DNA of 33,410 nucleotides from Prevotella sp. (GCA_017524385.1 JAFWSS010000137.1:1-33410); one strand, 5' to 3'; shown: positions 8,894 through 17,908, counted from the stretch's first letter. Translations and numbers: made by a program. The notes: generated by a model from the sequence alone, not told the origin.

Positions 8894-8924
8894 CAAATAT
8901 AATGAAAAAATGTGAAAAGCGCAA
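8894..8924 (-). promoter_or_regulatory. Bacteroidetes-type promoter for the HD-domain/rlmD unit
   Basis: On the minus strand TTG (8924-8922), a 20-bp spacer and TATATTTG (8901-8894) match the TTG/TAnnTTTG consensus exactly. It lies between the rpiB terminator and the HD-domain gene. Confidence 0.75.
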
Positions 8925-9005
8925 CAAAACCCCAAGTTTTTGCTGTGATTATTGAAAATCCATAAATGACAGAAACTTCGGAACCACAGTATTCTCCATG
9001 GTCGA

Positions 9006-9046
9006 TAAAAATCGCCGCGCTCCGAAAAAATGGGGCGCGGCGATTT
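9006..9046 (-). terminator. Intrinsic terminator of the arabinose operon (after rpiB)
   Basis: A perfect 12-bp stem, AAATCGCCGCGC (9009-9020) with GCGCGGCGATTT (9035-9046), encloses a 14-base loop. On the minus strand it is followed by a short T run. It lies 19 bp past the rpiB stop codon. Confidence 0.85.
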
Positions 9047-9064
9047 GTGTAGATGGTTGTTCCG

Positions 9065-9520
9065 TCAGCAGACAGACGGTTTTTTCAATGGAATCTTGTC
9101 GATGCGGGCCTGATGGCGACCACCCTCGAACTCCGTGGCGAAGAACTCGTCCATGATGAGCGAGGCAGTGTCTTCGTCGATGAAGCGCCCGGGCATCACC
9201 AGCACGTTGGCGTTGTTGTGTTGGCGGATGAGATGCGCAATCTCTGGAATCCAGCACAGGCCGGCGCGGATGCCCTGGTGCTTGTTGAGCGTCATGCTGA
9301 TGCCCTCGCCGCTGCCGCAGATGGCGATGCCGGGATAGACCTCGCCTTTCTCGATGCCCTCGGCCAATGCATGTCCGAAGTCGCTGTAGTCGCAGGAGGC
9401 CTCGGAGTAGGTGCCGTAGTCCTTGTAAGGATAACCGTTCTCGTCAAGATATTTCTTAACAAACTGCTTGAGCGCGTAGCCGGCGTGGTCGCTGGCTATC
9501 CCTATGGTCTTCACTTCCAT
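9065..9520 (-). CDS. rpiB: Ribose-5-phosphate isomerase B
   Basis: RpiB interconverts ribulose 5-phosphate and ribose 5-phosphate in the cytosol. The 151-residue product has the family features: IGIASDHAGYALK near the start, DYSDFGHALAEGI, the active-site Cys in GIAICGSGEGISMTLNK, and the late GRFIDEDTA block. The ATG at 9520 fits the usual start of the family. A GTG at 9547 is also in frame and would overlap the tkt stop codon by three bases, so translational coupling with tkt is possible. It is the last gene of the arabinose operon, just before a strong terminator. With transketolase it connects arabinose carbon to the pentose phosphate pathway. Confidence 0.92.
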   Translation of the reverse strand: MEVKTIGIASDHAGYALKQFVKKYLDENGYPYKDYGTYSEASCDYSDFGHALAEGIEKGEVYPGIAICGSGEGISMTLNKHQGIRAGLCWIPEIAHLIRQHNNANVLVMPGRFIDEDTASLIMDEFFATEFEGGRHQARIDKIPLKKPSVC

Positions 9521-9539
9521 GACAGGCTGGTTTGAGGGT

Positions 9540-11555
9540 TTACTCACTCAACAGTTTCTTCACCTGCTCGTAGACGTTCTGGCCGTTGTAGCCCAGTTTC
9601 TCGTCGAGCACCTTGTAGGGAGCGGAGAAGCCGAAACTGTTCAAGCCCCATACCACGCCGTCGCCACCAACAAGTCCTTCGAGGGTGACGGGTAGTCCGG
9701 CGGTGAGACCGAATTTCTTCTTCCCTGCGGGGAGGACGCTCTGCTGGTACTCCTTCGGCTGTGTGCGGAAGAGCCCTTCGGAGGGTACGCTCACCACGCG
9801 CAGCTTCACGCCGTCGGCGCGCAGCAGTGCTGCCCCGGCTTCCAGGGTGGAAACCTCAGAACCGGAGGCAAGGAGGATGACGTCGTAGTCCTCGTCGGAA
9901 CCAGCCACCACGTAAGCACCCTTCGTTGCCTGGCTGTAGTCGTTGCCTTCCGGCAGCATGTCGATGTTCTGACGTGAGAAGATGAGAGCGGTGGGCGTCT
10001 CGGTGTTCTCCATGGCCATGCGCCAGCAGACGGTGGTCTCCTCGGCGTCGGCGGGACGGACGACGAGCATGGAGTTCTTCCCATGATGGTTCTTCAGTTT
10101 CTCCATCAGTCGGATTTGTGCCTCTTGCTCCACAGGCTCGTGGGTGGGGCCGTCCTCGCCTACACGGAAGGCGTCGTGTGTCCAGATGAACTTCACTGGC
10201 AGCTCCATCAGGGCGGCCATGCGCACGGCGGGTTTCATATAGTCGGAGAAAACGAAGAAGGTGCCGCAGGCGGGGATGACACCACCGTGGAGTGCCATGC
10301 CGATGCAGCAGCATGCCATGGTCAACTCGGCGACACCAGCCTGGAAGAAGGCACCGGTGAAGTCGCCGCGCACGATGTCGTGGGTCTTCTTCAGGAAGCC
10401 GTCGGTCTTGTCGGAGTTCGACAGGTCGGCAGAGGCGCAAATCATGTTGGGCACTTGCTCGGCGAGGGCGCCAAGAACGGTGGCGGAGGCACCGCGGGTG
10501 GCGGCACCGGCCTTCTGCTGCACCTTGCTCCAGTCGATGACGGGAGCCTTGCCGCTGAACCACTCCTCAAGCTGCTTGGCCTGCACGGGATGTCCGGCAG
10601 CCCACTCGGCTTTCTCGGCATAGCGCTCGGCACAGATTTTCTTCAACTCTTCGGCGCGGCGGGCATACAGCTCCTTCACCTCGGGGAAGATCTGGAAGGG
10701 GTCGGCGGGGTCGGCGCCCAGGTTCTCCATTGTCTTGACGAAGTTGTCGCCTCCAAGGGGAGCACCGTGGGTGGCGCAGTTGCTCTCATAACTCGAGCCG
10801 TCGGCCTTGCGGGCACCCTTGCCCATCACGCAGTGGCCGATGATGAGGCTGGGACGCTCCTTCTCGGCTTGTGCCTTCTTGATGGCCTCGCGGATTTGGT
10901 CAACGTCGTTGCCGTCGATTTTCTGCACAAACCAGCCCCAAGCCTCGTATTTCTTGGCGGTGTCCTCGCAGGTCACCACCTCGGTCTTGGTGGAGAGCTG
11001 GATGTCGTTGGCGTCGTAGAACATGATGAGATTGTCGAGTCCGAGGTTGCCGGCGATACGTCCTGCACCTTGAGAGATTTCCTCTTGCACGCCACCATCT
11101 GAGATGTATGCGTAGATGGTCTGGTTCATCACATTGCCCAGGCGAGCCTTGAGGAATTTGGCTGCGATGGCGGCACCCACGGCGAAGGTGTGTCCTTGGC
11201 CGAGCGGTCCGGAGGTGTTCTCGATGCCACGGGCGATTTCGCGCTCGGGGTGGCCAGGAGTCACCGACCCCCATTGGCGGAGGTTCTTCAGGTCCTCGAG
11301 GTCATACTTGCCGATGAGGCAGAGCTGCGAGTATAGCATCGGGGCCATGTGTCCGGGGTCGAGGAAGAAGCGGTCGCGGCCTTCCCACTCGGGGTTCTCC
11401 GGGTCATAGACCAGGAACTCGCTGTAAAGGGTGTTGATGAAATCGGCTCCACCCATGGCACCGCCCGGGTGACCCGACTTGGCTTTCTCTACCATTGCGG
11501 CAGCCAGGATGCGGATGTTGTCGGCTGCCCTGTTCATTACTGTGTTGTCGTTCAT
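9540..11555 (-). CDS. tkt: Transketolase
   Basis: Transketolase moves two-carbon ketol units between sugar phosphates with thiamine diphosphate. The 671-residue length is normal. N-terminal features are KSGHPGGAMGGADF, DRFFLDPGHMAPMLYS and the cofactor region ISDGGVQEEISQGAGRIAGN. The pyrimidine domain has QAGVAELTMACCCIGMALHG, with the cofactor-activating Glu, and later HDAFRVGEDGPTHEPVEQ. The canonical GDG of the cofactor motif reads SDG here. Its place in the arabinose operon between the arabinofuranosidase and rpiB indicates a role in using the xylulose 5-phosphate made by AraD. Confidence 0.95.
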   Translation of the reverse strand: MNDNTVMNRAADNIRILAAAMVEKAKSGHPGGAMGGADFINTLYSEFLVYDPENPEWEGRDRFFLDPGHMAPMLYSQLCLIGKYDLEDLKNLRQWGSVTPGHPEREIARGIENTSGPLGQGHTFAVGAAIAAKFLKARLGNVMNQTIYAYISDGGVQEEISQGAGRIAGNLGLDNLIMFYDANDIQLSTKTEVVTCEDTAKKYEAWGWFVQKIDGNDVDQIREAIKKAQAEKERPSLIIGHCVMGKGARKADGSSYESNCATHGAPLGGDNFVKTMENLGADPADPFQIFPEVKELYARRAEELKKICAERYAEKAEWAAGHPVQAKQLEEWFSGKAPVIDWSKVQQKAGAATRGASATVLGALAEQVPNMICASADLSNSDKTDGFLKKTHDIVRGDFTGAFFQAGVAELTMACCCIGMALHGGVIPACGTFFVFSDYMKPAVRMAALMELPVKFIWTHDAFRVGEDGPTHEPVEQEAQIRLMEKLKNHHGKNSMLVVRPADAEETTVCWRMAMENTETPTALIFSRQNIDMLPEGNDYSQATKGAYVVAGSDEDYDVILLASGSEVSTLEAGAALLRADGVKLRVVSVPSEGLFRTQPKEYQQSVLPAGKKKFGLTAGLPVTLEGLVGGDGVVWGLNSFGFSAPYKVLDEKLGYNGQNVYEQVKKLLSE

Positions 11556-11590
11556 GTTTTTTTATGAGTTTTTTGTCTGGATGTTTATAG

Positions 11591-11632
11591 TCTTTTCTAG
11601 TTTTCCTAGAATTTCCTATAATCTCCTAATAG
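11591..11632. repeat. Short TTCCTAGA-type tandem array after the arabinofuranosidase gene
   Basis: Imperfect 10-11-bp units (TTTTCTAG, TTTCCTAGAA, TTTCCTATAA, TCTCCTAATA) lie just past the stop codon at 11637. On the coding strand the array is purine-rich (TAGGAAA). Confidence 0.7.
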
Positions 11633-11636
11633 TTGA

Positions 11637-13232
11637 TTATTTGATTTCCAATACTACGAGGCTCTTGGCGGGGAGCTGCACGGTGAGCTGGTCTTTCTTC
11701 AGCTTGGCGTCTTTGAAAGGCACGGGCTTCACGCGGTCGGGATGCTCGAAGTCGTTGTAGTCGGCCACGCTCTTGCTGGTGAGTATGCGTCCCTCCACGG
11801 TCTTGGCGTTGAAGCCAGCCAGGTTGACGTTGATTTCACTGGCTTTGTCGAGGCTGACGTTTGTCAGAGAGATGACGATGCTTCCTGATGTCGTGCGTGC
11901 CGCCGAAGCGCTCACCAAGGGGAGTGTGCGGTAGCCGTCGGCCTTCGTTGCATCCATGGCGGTGTTCATCTCATGGCGCACCCTCATCTGTCCGCATTGC
12001 AGCACGGTGGGGATGAAAGTAGCCTCTTGGAAGGGCTTGTACATCTCGAACACGTGGTAGGTGGGGGTGAGGACCATGTGGCCTGGGCCTTTGGTGTCGG
12101 TGAGTATCATCGACTGCAGCACGTTGACCACCTGTGCGATGTTGGCCATCCTGACACGGTCGGTGTATTTGTGGAAGACGTCGAGTGATAGCGATGCGAC
12201 GAATGCGTCGCGGAGGGCGTTCTGCTGGAAGAGGTGGCCGCTGATGGTGCCGGGCTCCTCATCCCACCATGTTCCCCACTCGTCAACCAACAGGCCGATG
12301 TTCTTGTAGGGGTCTTTCTCATCCATGATGGCGCAGTGCTTCTTGATGACGTCCTCGATTTCCAGGCATTTGCCCAGCGTCCAATAGTACTGGTCGTTGT
12401 CAAACTTCGTAGCAGAGCCTTTCGAACCGTTCCAGCCAGAGACGGTGTAGTAGTGGAGGGACACGCCGTCCATCTGCGAGCCGATGTTGTCCATCAGCAC
12501 CTTCGTCCAATTGTAGTCGTAGTCGCTGGCGCCGCTGGCGATTTTATACAGCTTGTTGCCATCGTAGTTGCGGCAGTAGATGGCGTAGCGGCGATAAAGG
12601 TCGCTGTAGTACTCCGGACGCATGTTGCCGCCGCAGCCCCAGCTCTCATTGCCCACGCCGAGGAATTTCACCTTCCAAGGCTTCTCGCGACCGTTTTCCT
12701 TGCGGAGTTTGGCCATCGGGGTGCCTTCTTCGCTCGTCATGTATTCCACCCATTTTGCCAGTTCCTCCACGGTGCCGCTGCCCACGTTGCCGCTGATATA
12801 GGGTTCGCAGCCGAGCATTTCGCAGAGGTTGAGGAACTCATGGGTGCCGAAGGAGTTGTCCTCGATGGTGCCACCCCAGTTGTTGTTCTTCAGCGAGGGG
12901 CGTTGCGAGCGTGGTCCGATGCCGTCGCGCCAGTGGTATTCATCTGCGAAGCATCCGCCGGGCCAGCGCAGCACGGGGACCTTGAGGTCCTTGAGGGCTT
13001 GCAGCACATCGTTGCGGTAGCCGTTGGTGTTGGCGATGGATGACTCGGGACCCACCCACAGTCCGCCGTAGATGCAGGTGCCGAGGTGCTCGGCAAATTG
13101 TCCGTAGATTTCCTTGTGAATCTTCTGGCTGCCGTTGGTGTCCATCAGGGTCAGCGTGGCGTCTTGTGCGAGAGAGGGCAGTGTGACGGCCATCCCTAAG
13201 GCCACGACCAGGTGTCTTGCAAATATTCTCAT
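11637..13232 (-). CDS. Exported alpha-L-arabinofuranosidase, GH51
   Basis: The enzyme releases terminal L-arabinofuranose from arabinan or arabinoxylan fragments. The 531-residue product has a signal peptide (MRIFARHLVVALGMAVTLPS, cleavage near LAQ), so it should act in the periplasm. GH51 features are PVLRWPGGCFADEYHWRDGI, the acid/base Glu at 196 in GVGNESWG and the nucleophile Glu at 318 in LLVDEWGTWW. The block HLFQQNALRDAFVASLSLD is also typical. A C-terminal beta domain ends in SLVVLEIK. It is encoded inside the operon with araA/B/D, consistent with supplying the pathway's substrate. There is no lipobox, so it is probably soluble. Confidence 0.93.
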   Translation of the reverse strand: MRIFARHLVVALGMAVTLPSLAQDATLTLMDTNGSQKIHKEIYGQFAEHLGTCIYGGLWVGPESSIANTNGYRNDVLQALKDLKVPVLRWPGGCFADEYHWRDGIGPRSQRPSLKNNNWGGTIEDNSFGTHEFLNLCEMLGCEPYISGNVGSGTVEELAKWVEYMTSEEGTPMAKLRKENGREKPWKVKFLGVGNESWGCGGNMRPEYYSDLYRRYAIYCRNYDGNKLYKIASGASDYDYNWTKVLMDNIGSQMDGVSLHYYTVSGWNGSKGSATKFDNDQYYWTLGKCLEIEDVIKKHCAIMDEKDPYKNIGLLVDEWGTWWDEEPGTISGHLFQQNALRDAFVASLSLDVFHKYTDRVRMANIAQVVNVLQSMILTDTKGPGHMVLTPTYHVFEMYKPFQEATFIPTVLQCGQMRVRHEMNTAMDATKADGYRTLPLVSASAARTTSGSIVISLTNVSLDKASEINVNLAGFNAKTVEGRILTSKSVADYNDFEHPDRVKPVPFKDAKLKKDQLTVQLPAKSLVVLEIK

Positions 13233-13260
13233 GGGTTGTTCTCTTCTTGCTTTTCAAAAA

Positions 13261-13306
13261 CGTCCTCTCGCCTCCCGCCGCGATGGGTGGGAAGCGAAAG
13301 GCGACG
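13261..13306 (-). other. Hairpin-forming sequence between araB and the arabinofuranosidase gene
   Basis: CGCCTCCC (13269-13276) can pair with GGGAAGCG (13289-13296), and CGTC with CGCCT can alternatively pair with AGGCGACG near 13299-13306. No T tract follows, so it may be a processing or stability element of the operon mRNA, not a full terminator. Confidence 0.35.
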
Positions 13307-13309
13307 TTG

Positions 13310-14902
13310 CTATTTCTTGCATGTCACGGCAGCCTGTTCGATGCCCAGGCAAGCCTTGTAGTTCTCGATATACTTGTTGAATCCTGCCACGTCCTCCGGC
13401 GTCGGGGCGATTTCCACGCCAGTGTTGCCGGCGAACACCACTTCGTCGAGGAAATCGGCGAGTGTGAGGTTCTTGGGATTGTTCACCAGGAAGGCACCGA
13501 GGAGCGCCATGCCCCATGGGCCACCTTCACCGGCAGTCTCCATCACGGAGATGGGGGAGTCGATGGCGGCTGCGAGGATGCGCTGTCCCACACCTTTGGT
13601 CTTGAACAGTCCGCCGTGTCCTGTGATGCGGTCCACCTTGACATTCTCCTTCTTGAAAAGGATGTCGTTGCCAATCTTCAACACGCCGACAGAAGCGTAG
13701 AGGTGTGCGCGCATGAAATTGGCCAGGTTGAAACGGTCGTTGGCGGAACGGACGAAGAGCGGTCGTCCTTCCTCCATGCCGGTGACAGGCTCGCCTGAGA
13801 TGTAGTTGTAGGAGATGAGGCCGCCGCAGTCGGTGTCGCCATTGAGGGCGTTGTTGTACAACTTGCCGTACACCTCGTTCATGTCGACAGGAATGCCGAG
13901 CAACTGCTGGTACTCCTTGAACAGGTTCACCCAGGCGTTGAGGTCGCTGGTGCAGTTGTTGCAGTGCACCATGGCCACGAGGCTGCCGTCGGGAGTGGTC
14001 ACCATGTCAATCATCTCGTAGGGTTGCGACAGGTCTTTCTCGAGGACGATCATCGAGAACGACGAGGTGCCGGCGGAGACATTGCCTGTGCGCTGCTTCA
14101 CGGCGTTGGTGGCTACCATGCCCGTGCCGGCGTCGCCCTCGGGAGGACAGACGGGGATGCCGGGTTTCAGGTGGCCGGAGACATCGAGGCGCTTGGCTCC
14201 CTCAGGAGAGAGGAAACCGGCGTTCTCGCCCGCGTTGAGCGACTTGGGCAGGATGTCGAGGAGTTTCCATCCGAATCCCTTCGGTTCGATGAGTTCGTCA
14301 AACTTGCGCACCATCTCTGCATCGTAGGTCTTGGTCTTCGGGTCAACGGGAATCATGCCAGAGGCATCGCCCACGCCGAGGACGAACTGTCCTGTCACCT
14401 GCCAGTGTACATATCCTGCGAGGGTGGTGAGGAACTTGATGCTGGCGACGTGCTCCTCGTTGTCGAGGATGCATTGGTAGAGATGTGAGATGCTCCAACG
14501 GAGCGGGATGTTATAGTTGAACAGTTTGGAAAGCTCTGCTGCAGCCTTGCCGGTGTTCGTGTTGCGCCAGGTGCGGAAGGGCACCAGGATTTCTTGTTTC
14601 TCGTTGAAAGCCATGTATCCGTGCATCATGGCACTGAAGCCGATGGCGGCGAGGCTCTCGATTTCGCAGTCGTATTGCTTGAGGACGTCAGCACGGAGGT
14701 TGGCGTAGCAGTCTTGGAGTCCATACCAGATGGCTTCCACGCTATAGGTCCACAGACCGTCCACCAGTTGGTTTTCCCACTCGTGGCTTCCTTGCGCGAT
14801 GGGCTTGTTCTCTTCGTCGATGAGAACGGCCTTGATGCGTGTGGAGCCAAACTCTATTCCGAGTATGGCTTTTCCTGATTCTATCGTTTGTTTTGCGGTC
14901 AT
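13310..14902 (-). CDS. araB: L-ribulokinase (FGGY family, Bacteroidetes type)
   Basis: The kinase converts L-ribulose to L-ribulose 5-phosphate with ATP. The 530-residue product has the FGGY fold: N-terminal GIEFGSTRIKAVLIDEENKP phosphate loop, IGFSAMMHGYMAF, and PPEGDAGTGMVATNA. The second domain has GNVSAGTSSFSMIVLEKDL and the ATP-site motif DRITGHGGLFKTKGVG. It is flanked by araA upstream and arabinofuranosidase downstream, which supports ribulokinase over other FGGY kinases. The upstream gap carries a pyrimidine-rich array that can pair with the array after araA, so its translation might depend on the structure of this gap. Confidence 0.9.
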   Translation of the reverse strand: MTAKQTIESGKAILGIEFGSTRIKAVLIDEENKPIAQGSHEWENQLVDGLWTYSVEAIWYGLQDCYANLRADVLKQYDCEIESLAAIGFSAMMHGYMAFNEKQEILVPFRTWRNTNTGKAAAELSKLFNYNIPLRWSISHLYQCILDNEEHVASIKFLTTLAGYVHWQVTGQFVLGVGDASGMIPVDPKTKTYDAEMVRKFDELIEPKGFGWKLLDILPKSLNAGENAGFLSPEGAKRLDVSGHLKPGIPVCPPEGDAGTGMVATNAVKQRTGNVSAGTSSFSMIVLEKDLSQPYEMIDMVTTPDGSLVAMVHCNNCTSDLNAWVNLFKEYQQLLGIPVDMNEVYGKLYNNALNGDTDCGGLISYNYISGEPVTGMEEGRPLFVRSANDRFNLANFMRAHLYASVGVLKIGNDILFKKENVKVDRITGHGGLFKTKGVGQRILAAAIDSPISVMETAGEGGPWGMALLGAFLVNNPKNLTLADFLDEVVFAGNTGVEIAPTPEDVAGFNKYIENYKACLGIEQAAVTCKK

Positions 14903-14917
14903 GGTTGTTACATTTTT

Positions 14918-15490
14918 GGAGTTAAAGAGAAGTTAAAAGGAAGTTAAAGAGGAGTTAAAGGGACAATAGTACATTTAGTCTCGCAATCCATTGTTTTCGA
15001 TGATACCTTTGCAATAGGCATTTAAATAGAAACTTGTTCCTTCAATGCTATAAACCATAGTGTTGTATGTTTCTTCAGAGACATAACCTAAATCTTTGGA
15101 TAGCATGATGTAACATCTGCATTCTTCAAGGCTGCCTTGTGCAATATTCAGCATCCTCAACTTGTCTGCTTTGCTCAGTTTTTTATAGCCTTCTGCAATG
15201 TTGGCTACGATGGATACCGCTGCTCTCTGAAATTGGGAGGATAAACCAAATTTCTCAAATTCAGGGAAATTGGCAGTGACTTTATATGTCATCAGCACAA
15301 AGTCATATGCTTTCTGCCAAGCAACGATGTCCTTAAAGCTGAACGTCATATTTGTTGTTGTATATGCTATATAAGATGAACATTAGTCTATGAATTACCT
15401 TTGTAGGTATGTATATAGAGAACTGTTAGGAGAAGTAATGTCCCTTTTACTCCCTTTTAACTCCCCTATAACTCCTTTTTAACTCCTTTT
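14918..15490 (-). mobile_element. Candidate IVS-like element: S23-family gene between inverted tandem arrays
   Basis: The left arm (14918-14966) is a GGAGTTAAAG array ending in GGGACAA. The right arm (15438-15490) is ATGTCCC followed by TTTTAACTCC units. The arms are inverted copies with the GGGACA ends facing the gene; the innermost 23 bp match at about 20 positions by eye, and the whole at roughly 80 percent. In the operon transcript the arms would form a stem of about 45 bp with the S23-family gene in the loop, as in 23S rRNA intervening sequences. It lies between araA and araB, an unexpected place in a pathway operon. Calling it mobile is inference. Confidence 0.45.
14975..15349 (-). CDS. 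S23-family four-helix-bundle protein
   Basis: The 124-residue protein opens with FKDIVAWQKAYDFVLMTY, and continues with FGLSSQFQRAAVSIVANIAE and GYKKLSKADKLRMLNIAQGS. This is the pattern of the 23S rRNA intervening-sequence protein family, to which the Avd accessory proteins of diversity-generating retroelements are also related. The molecular role of standalone members is not established; Avd-type members bind nucleic acid and a reverse transcriptase. No rRNA or reverse transcriptase is near. It is encoded between araA and araB and enclosed by inverted tandem arrays. A/T content appears higher than in the neighbouring genes, which suggests separate origin. Confidence 0.85.
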   Translation of the reverse strand: MTFSFKDIVAWQKAYDFVLMTYKVTANFPEFEKFGLSSQFQRAAVSIVANIAEGYKKLSKADKLRMLNIAQGSLEECRCYIMLSKDLGYVSEETYNTMVYSIEGTSFYLNAYCKGIIENNGLRD

Positions 15491-15492
15491 CC

Positions 15493-17031
15493 TTACTTAA
15501 GCGCTTTATTAAGCATGTAATACACCTCGTTCATCTGGAGCTCATGCTTGAACTCGCTGGTCTTGGTGTCCTTGTTGATGCGGACATACTCGATGCCAAG
15601 CATTTCGGCGAAGTCTTCCCAGTACTCCTCGGTGATGTCGTAAGAGAATGCGCTGTGGTGAGTGCCACCGGCGAGGATCCAAGCACCGGCGCCAATCTCG
15701 AATGTGGGCTGCGGCACCCAGAGTGCGGAGGCGACGGGCAGGTTGGGCATGGGTTTCGGCTCGATGCACTCCACCTCTTGTGAGATGAGACGGAAGCGGT
15801 TGCCGAGGTCGACGACAGTCGCCTTGATGCCACGTCCCACCTTCGATGTGAACACGAGGCGTGCTGTCTGCTGCTTGCGGATGCCGATGCCGAGGAAGTG
15901 TACCTCAAGTTTGGGCTTGTCGGAGGCGATGAGCGGACATACCTCGAGCATGTGGCTCTGGAGGCAGGAACTGCGGTCGCCGGCGAAGTTGAGGGTGTAG
16001 TCCTCGAGGAAGGAGCAACCGGTGGGCATGCCTTGCTGGATGACCCATAGCGTGCGGTAGAGGCAAGCGGTCTTCCAGTCACCTTCGGCTCCGAAGCCGT
16101 AGCCTTCTTCCATCAGGCGCTGTGAGGCCAGGCCGGGGATTTGGTCGAAACCGACGAAGTTCGGGTCGTCGATGTCGGCGTCGCCGAGGTCGTCGAAGTT
16201 GGTGGTGAATGCTGTGGCTCCTTCGTCCTTCAGCACACGGCGGAGGGCGATTTCTGCCTTGGCGGAGTTCTTCACCTTCTCCCAGTAAACCTCTTCACCG
16301 CTCTCGTCAATCTTGATGGTGTAAAGTTTCTTGTACTCCTCTACAAGTGCGTCGGCCTCAGCGTCTGTCACTTTCTTGTAGTATTCCATCAGGGAGGAGA
16401 CGGGGTAGTAGTCGACATGGTAGCCCAGGCGCTGCTCAAACTCCACACGGTCGCCATCGGTGACGGCCACGTTGTTCATGTTCATGCCGAACATGAGGCA
16501 GCGTACGTTCTTGGCATCAGCGACACCTGCTGCCACGCGTGCCCATACGGCAATCTTCTTCTGTGCCTCTTCGCTCTTCCAGTAGCCGCAAACCACCTTG
16601 CGGGGAACGCGCATGCGAGTGCAGATATGGCCGAACTCGATGTCTCCGTGAGCACTCTGGTTCAGGTTCATGAAGTCCATGTCCATCGTCTCCCATGGAA
16701 TTTCGGCGTTGTATTGTGTGTGGAAGTGGAGCAGCGGCTTCTGGAGAGCCTGCAACCCCTTGATCCACATCTTGGCGGGGGAGAAGGTGTGCATCCAGGT
16801 GATGATGCCCACGCACTTCTCGTCGTTGTTGGCGGCTTTCATCACGTCTTCCACTTCCTTGCTGCTGTTGGCTGTGCCTTTGTAGACCACCTTGATGGGG
16901 AGGTTGCCACTGGCGTTGAGGCCTTCAACCATCTCCTTGGAGTGTCCGTCTACTTGTACCACGGCGTCGCCTCCGTAAAGAAGTTGTGCACCGGTTACCC
17001 ACCAAATTTCATAATTCTCGAATGCTTTCAT
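15493..17031 (-). CDS. araA: L-arabinose isomerase
   Basis: AraA interconverts L-arabinose and L-ribulose in the cytosol, with a divalent metal. The 512-residue product matches the family in length. Features are EIWWVTGAQLLYGGDAVVQV at the start, KCVGIITWMHTFSPAKMWIK, LLHFHTQYNAEIPW, and the active-site region EEGYGFGAEGDWKTACLYR. Later blocks are GDRSSCLQSHMLEVCP and GGTHHSAFSYD. The gap to araD is 102 bp, and the stop codon is directly followed by a purine-rich array that starts the S23-type element. Position between araD and araB fits the usual Bacteroidetes arabinose locus. Confidence 0.97.
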   Translation of the reverse strand: MKAFENYEIWWVTGAQLLYGGDAVVQVDGHSKEMVEGLNASGNLPIKVVYKGTANSSKEVEDVMKAANNDEKCVGIITWMHTFSPAKMWIKGLQALQKPLLHFHTQYNAEIPWETMDMDFMNLNQSAHGDIEFGHICTRMRVPRKVVCGYWKSEEAQKKIAVWARVAAGVADAKNVRCLMFGMNMNNVAVTDGDRVEFEQRLGYHVDYYPVSSLMEYYKKVTDAEADALVEEYKKLYTIKIDESGEEVYWEKVKNSAKAEIALRRVLKDEGATAFTTNFDDLGDADIDDPNFVGFDQIPGLASQRLMEEGYGFGAEGDWKTACLYRTLWVIQQGMPTGCSFLEDYTLNFAGDRSSCLQSHMLEVCPLIASDKPKLEVHFLGIGIRKQQTARLVFTSKVGRGIKATVVDLGNRFRLISQEVECIEPKPMPNLPVASALWVPQPTFEIGAGAWILAGGTHHSAFSYDITEEYWEDFAEMLGIEYVRINKDTKTSEFKHELQMNEVYYMLNKALK

Positions 17032-17087
17032 AATGTTTGTTTTTTTTATTGATGTTGATGATAGTTGTGATAGATTTTTTATTTTTC

Positions 17088-17122
17088 CCCTGGCATTCCT
17101 AGTGTTTCCTGGTATTCCAAGG
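17088..17122. repeat. Short TTCCTNG tandem array after araD
   Basis: GGCATTCCTAGTGTTTCCTG and GTATTCC form imperfect 10-11-bp units just past the araD stop codon. On the coding strand they read as purine-rich GGAA-type units. Confidence 0.6.
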
Positions 17123-17133
17123 GGCTTTAGATT

Positions 17134-17832
17134 TTAGTGCTTTTTTTGTCCGTAGTAGGCGTTGGGGCCATGCTTGCGGCTGAAGTGCTTCTCGATGAGC
17201 AGCGGGTTCATCGTTGTCTCGGGGTTGACGCAGAAGGATACGAAGGCCATCTTGGCCACTTGCTCCATCACCACGGCGTTATAGACGGCGTTGTCGGCGT
17301 CCTTGCCCCATGAGAAGGGACCGTGGTTCTTCACCAATACGCCAGGGGTGTGGACGGGGTTGATGTTGCCTGCCTTGATGCGGTCTACGATCACCACGCC
17401 AGTCTCTTTCTCATATTCAGCCATCTGGCTCTCCACCATGTCGCCCGTGCATGGGATGGCATCGTGGAAGTAGTCGGCATGTGTGGTGCCGATGTTGGGG
17501 ATGTCTTTTCCCGCTTGCGCCCACGCAGTGGCGTAGGTTGAATGTGTGTGCACGATGCCGCCCAATTCAGGGAAGGCACGGTATAGTACGAGGTGTGTGG
17601 GTGTGTCGGATGATGGGTTGAGGTCGCCCTCCACCACCTTGCCTGTCTCCAAGTCGACCACCACCATGTCTGAGGCTTTCATCACGTCGTAGTCCACGCC
17701 GGAGGGTTTGATGACTACGAGGCCTTTCTCACGGTCGATTCCCGACACGTTGCCCCAGGTGAAAATCACCAGGTTGTGTTTCACCAAGTCGAGGTTGGCT
17801 TTGAATACTTTTTCTTTCAGTTCTTCTAACAT
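17134..17832 (-). CDS. araD: L-ribulose-5-phosphate 4-epimerase
   Basis: AraD converts L-ribulose 5-phosphate to D-xylulose 5-phosphate by a retro-aldol mechanism with zinc. The 232-residue product has the class II aldolase/epimerase blocks [18 protein letters not shown] and [15 protein letters not shown]. Zinc-site His residues are H95 and H97 in [11 protein letters not shown] and H170 in [12 protein letters not shown]76 is the conserved acid in PSSDTPTH. It lies between araR and araA. Confidence 0.95.
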   Translation of the reverse strand: MLEELKEKVFKANLDLVKHNLVIFTWGNVSGIDREKGLVVIKPSGVDYDVMKASDMVVVDLETGKVVEGDLNPSSDTPTHLVLYRAFPELGGIVHTHSTYATAWAQAGKDIPNIGTTHADYFHDAIPCTGDMVESQMAEYEKETGVVIVDRIKAGNINPVHTPGVLVKNHGPFSWGKDADNAVYNAVVMEQVAKMAFVSFCVNPETTMNPLLIEKHFSRKHGPNAYYGQKKH

Positions 17833-17861
17833 GTTGTCTTTCTTTTGTGTTTTTGTGGTTT

Positions 17862-17908
17862 TTTCTAGTATTCCTAGGGATTCTAGTGTCTCCAGTATTC
17901 CTAGGACT
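17862..17908. repeat. Short CTAGTATTC tandem array after araR
   Basis: Imperfect 10-11-bp units (TCTAGTATTCC, TAGGGATTC, TAGTGTCTCC, AGTATTCC) lie against the araR stop codon at 17909. On the coding strand they are purine-rich. Confidence 0.7.

Noticed and set aside
14975-15349. 23S rRNA gene around the S23-family protein
   Set aside because: The flanks are tandem arrays and araA/araB; there is no rRNA sequence in the window.
15396-15403. TACCTTTG, a perfect -7 box on the plus strand in the S23 gap
   Set aside because: No TTG at the right distance and no plus-strand gene follows, so it is probably chance.
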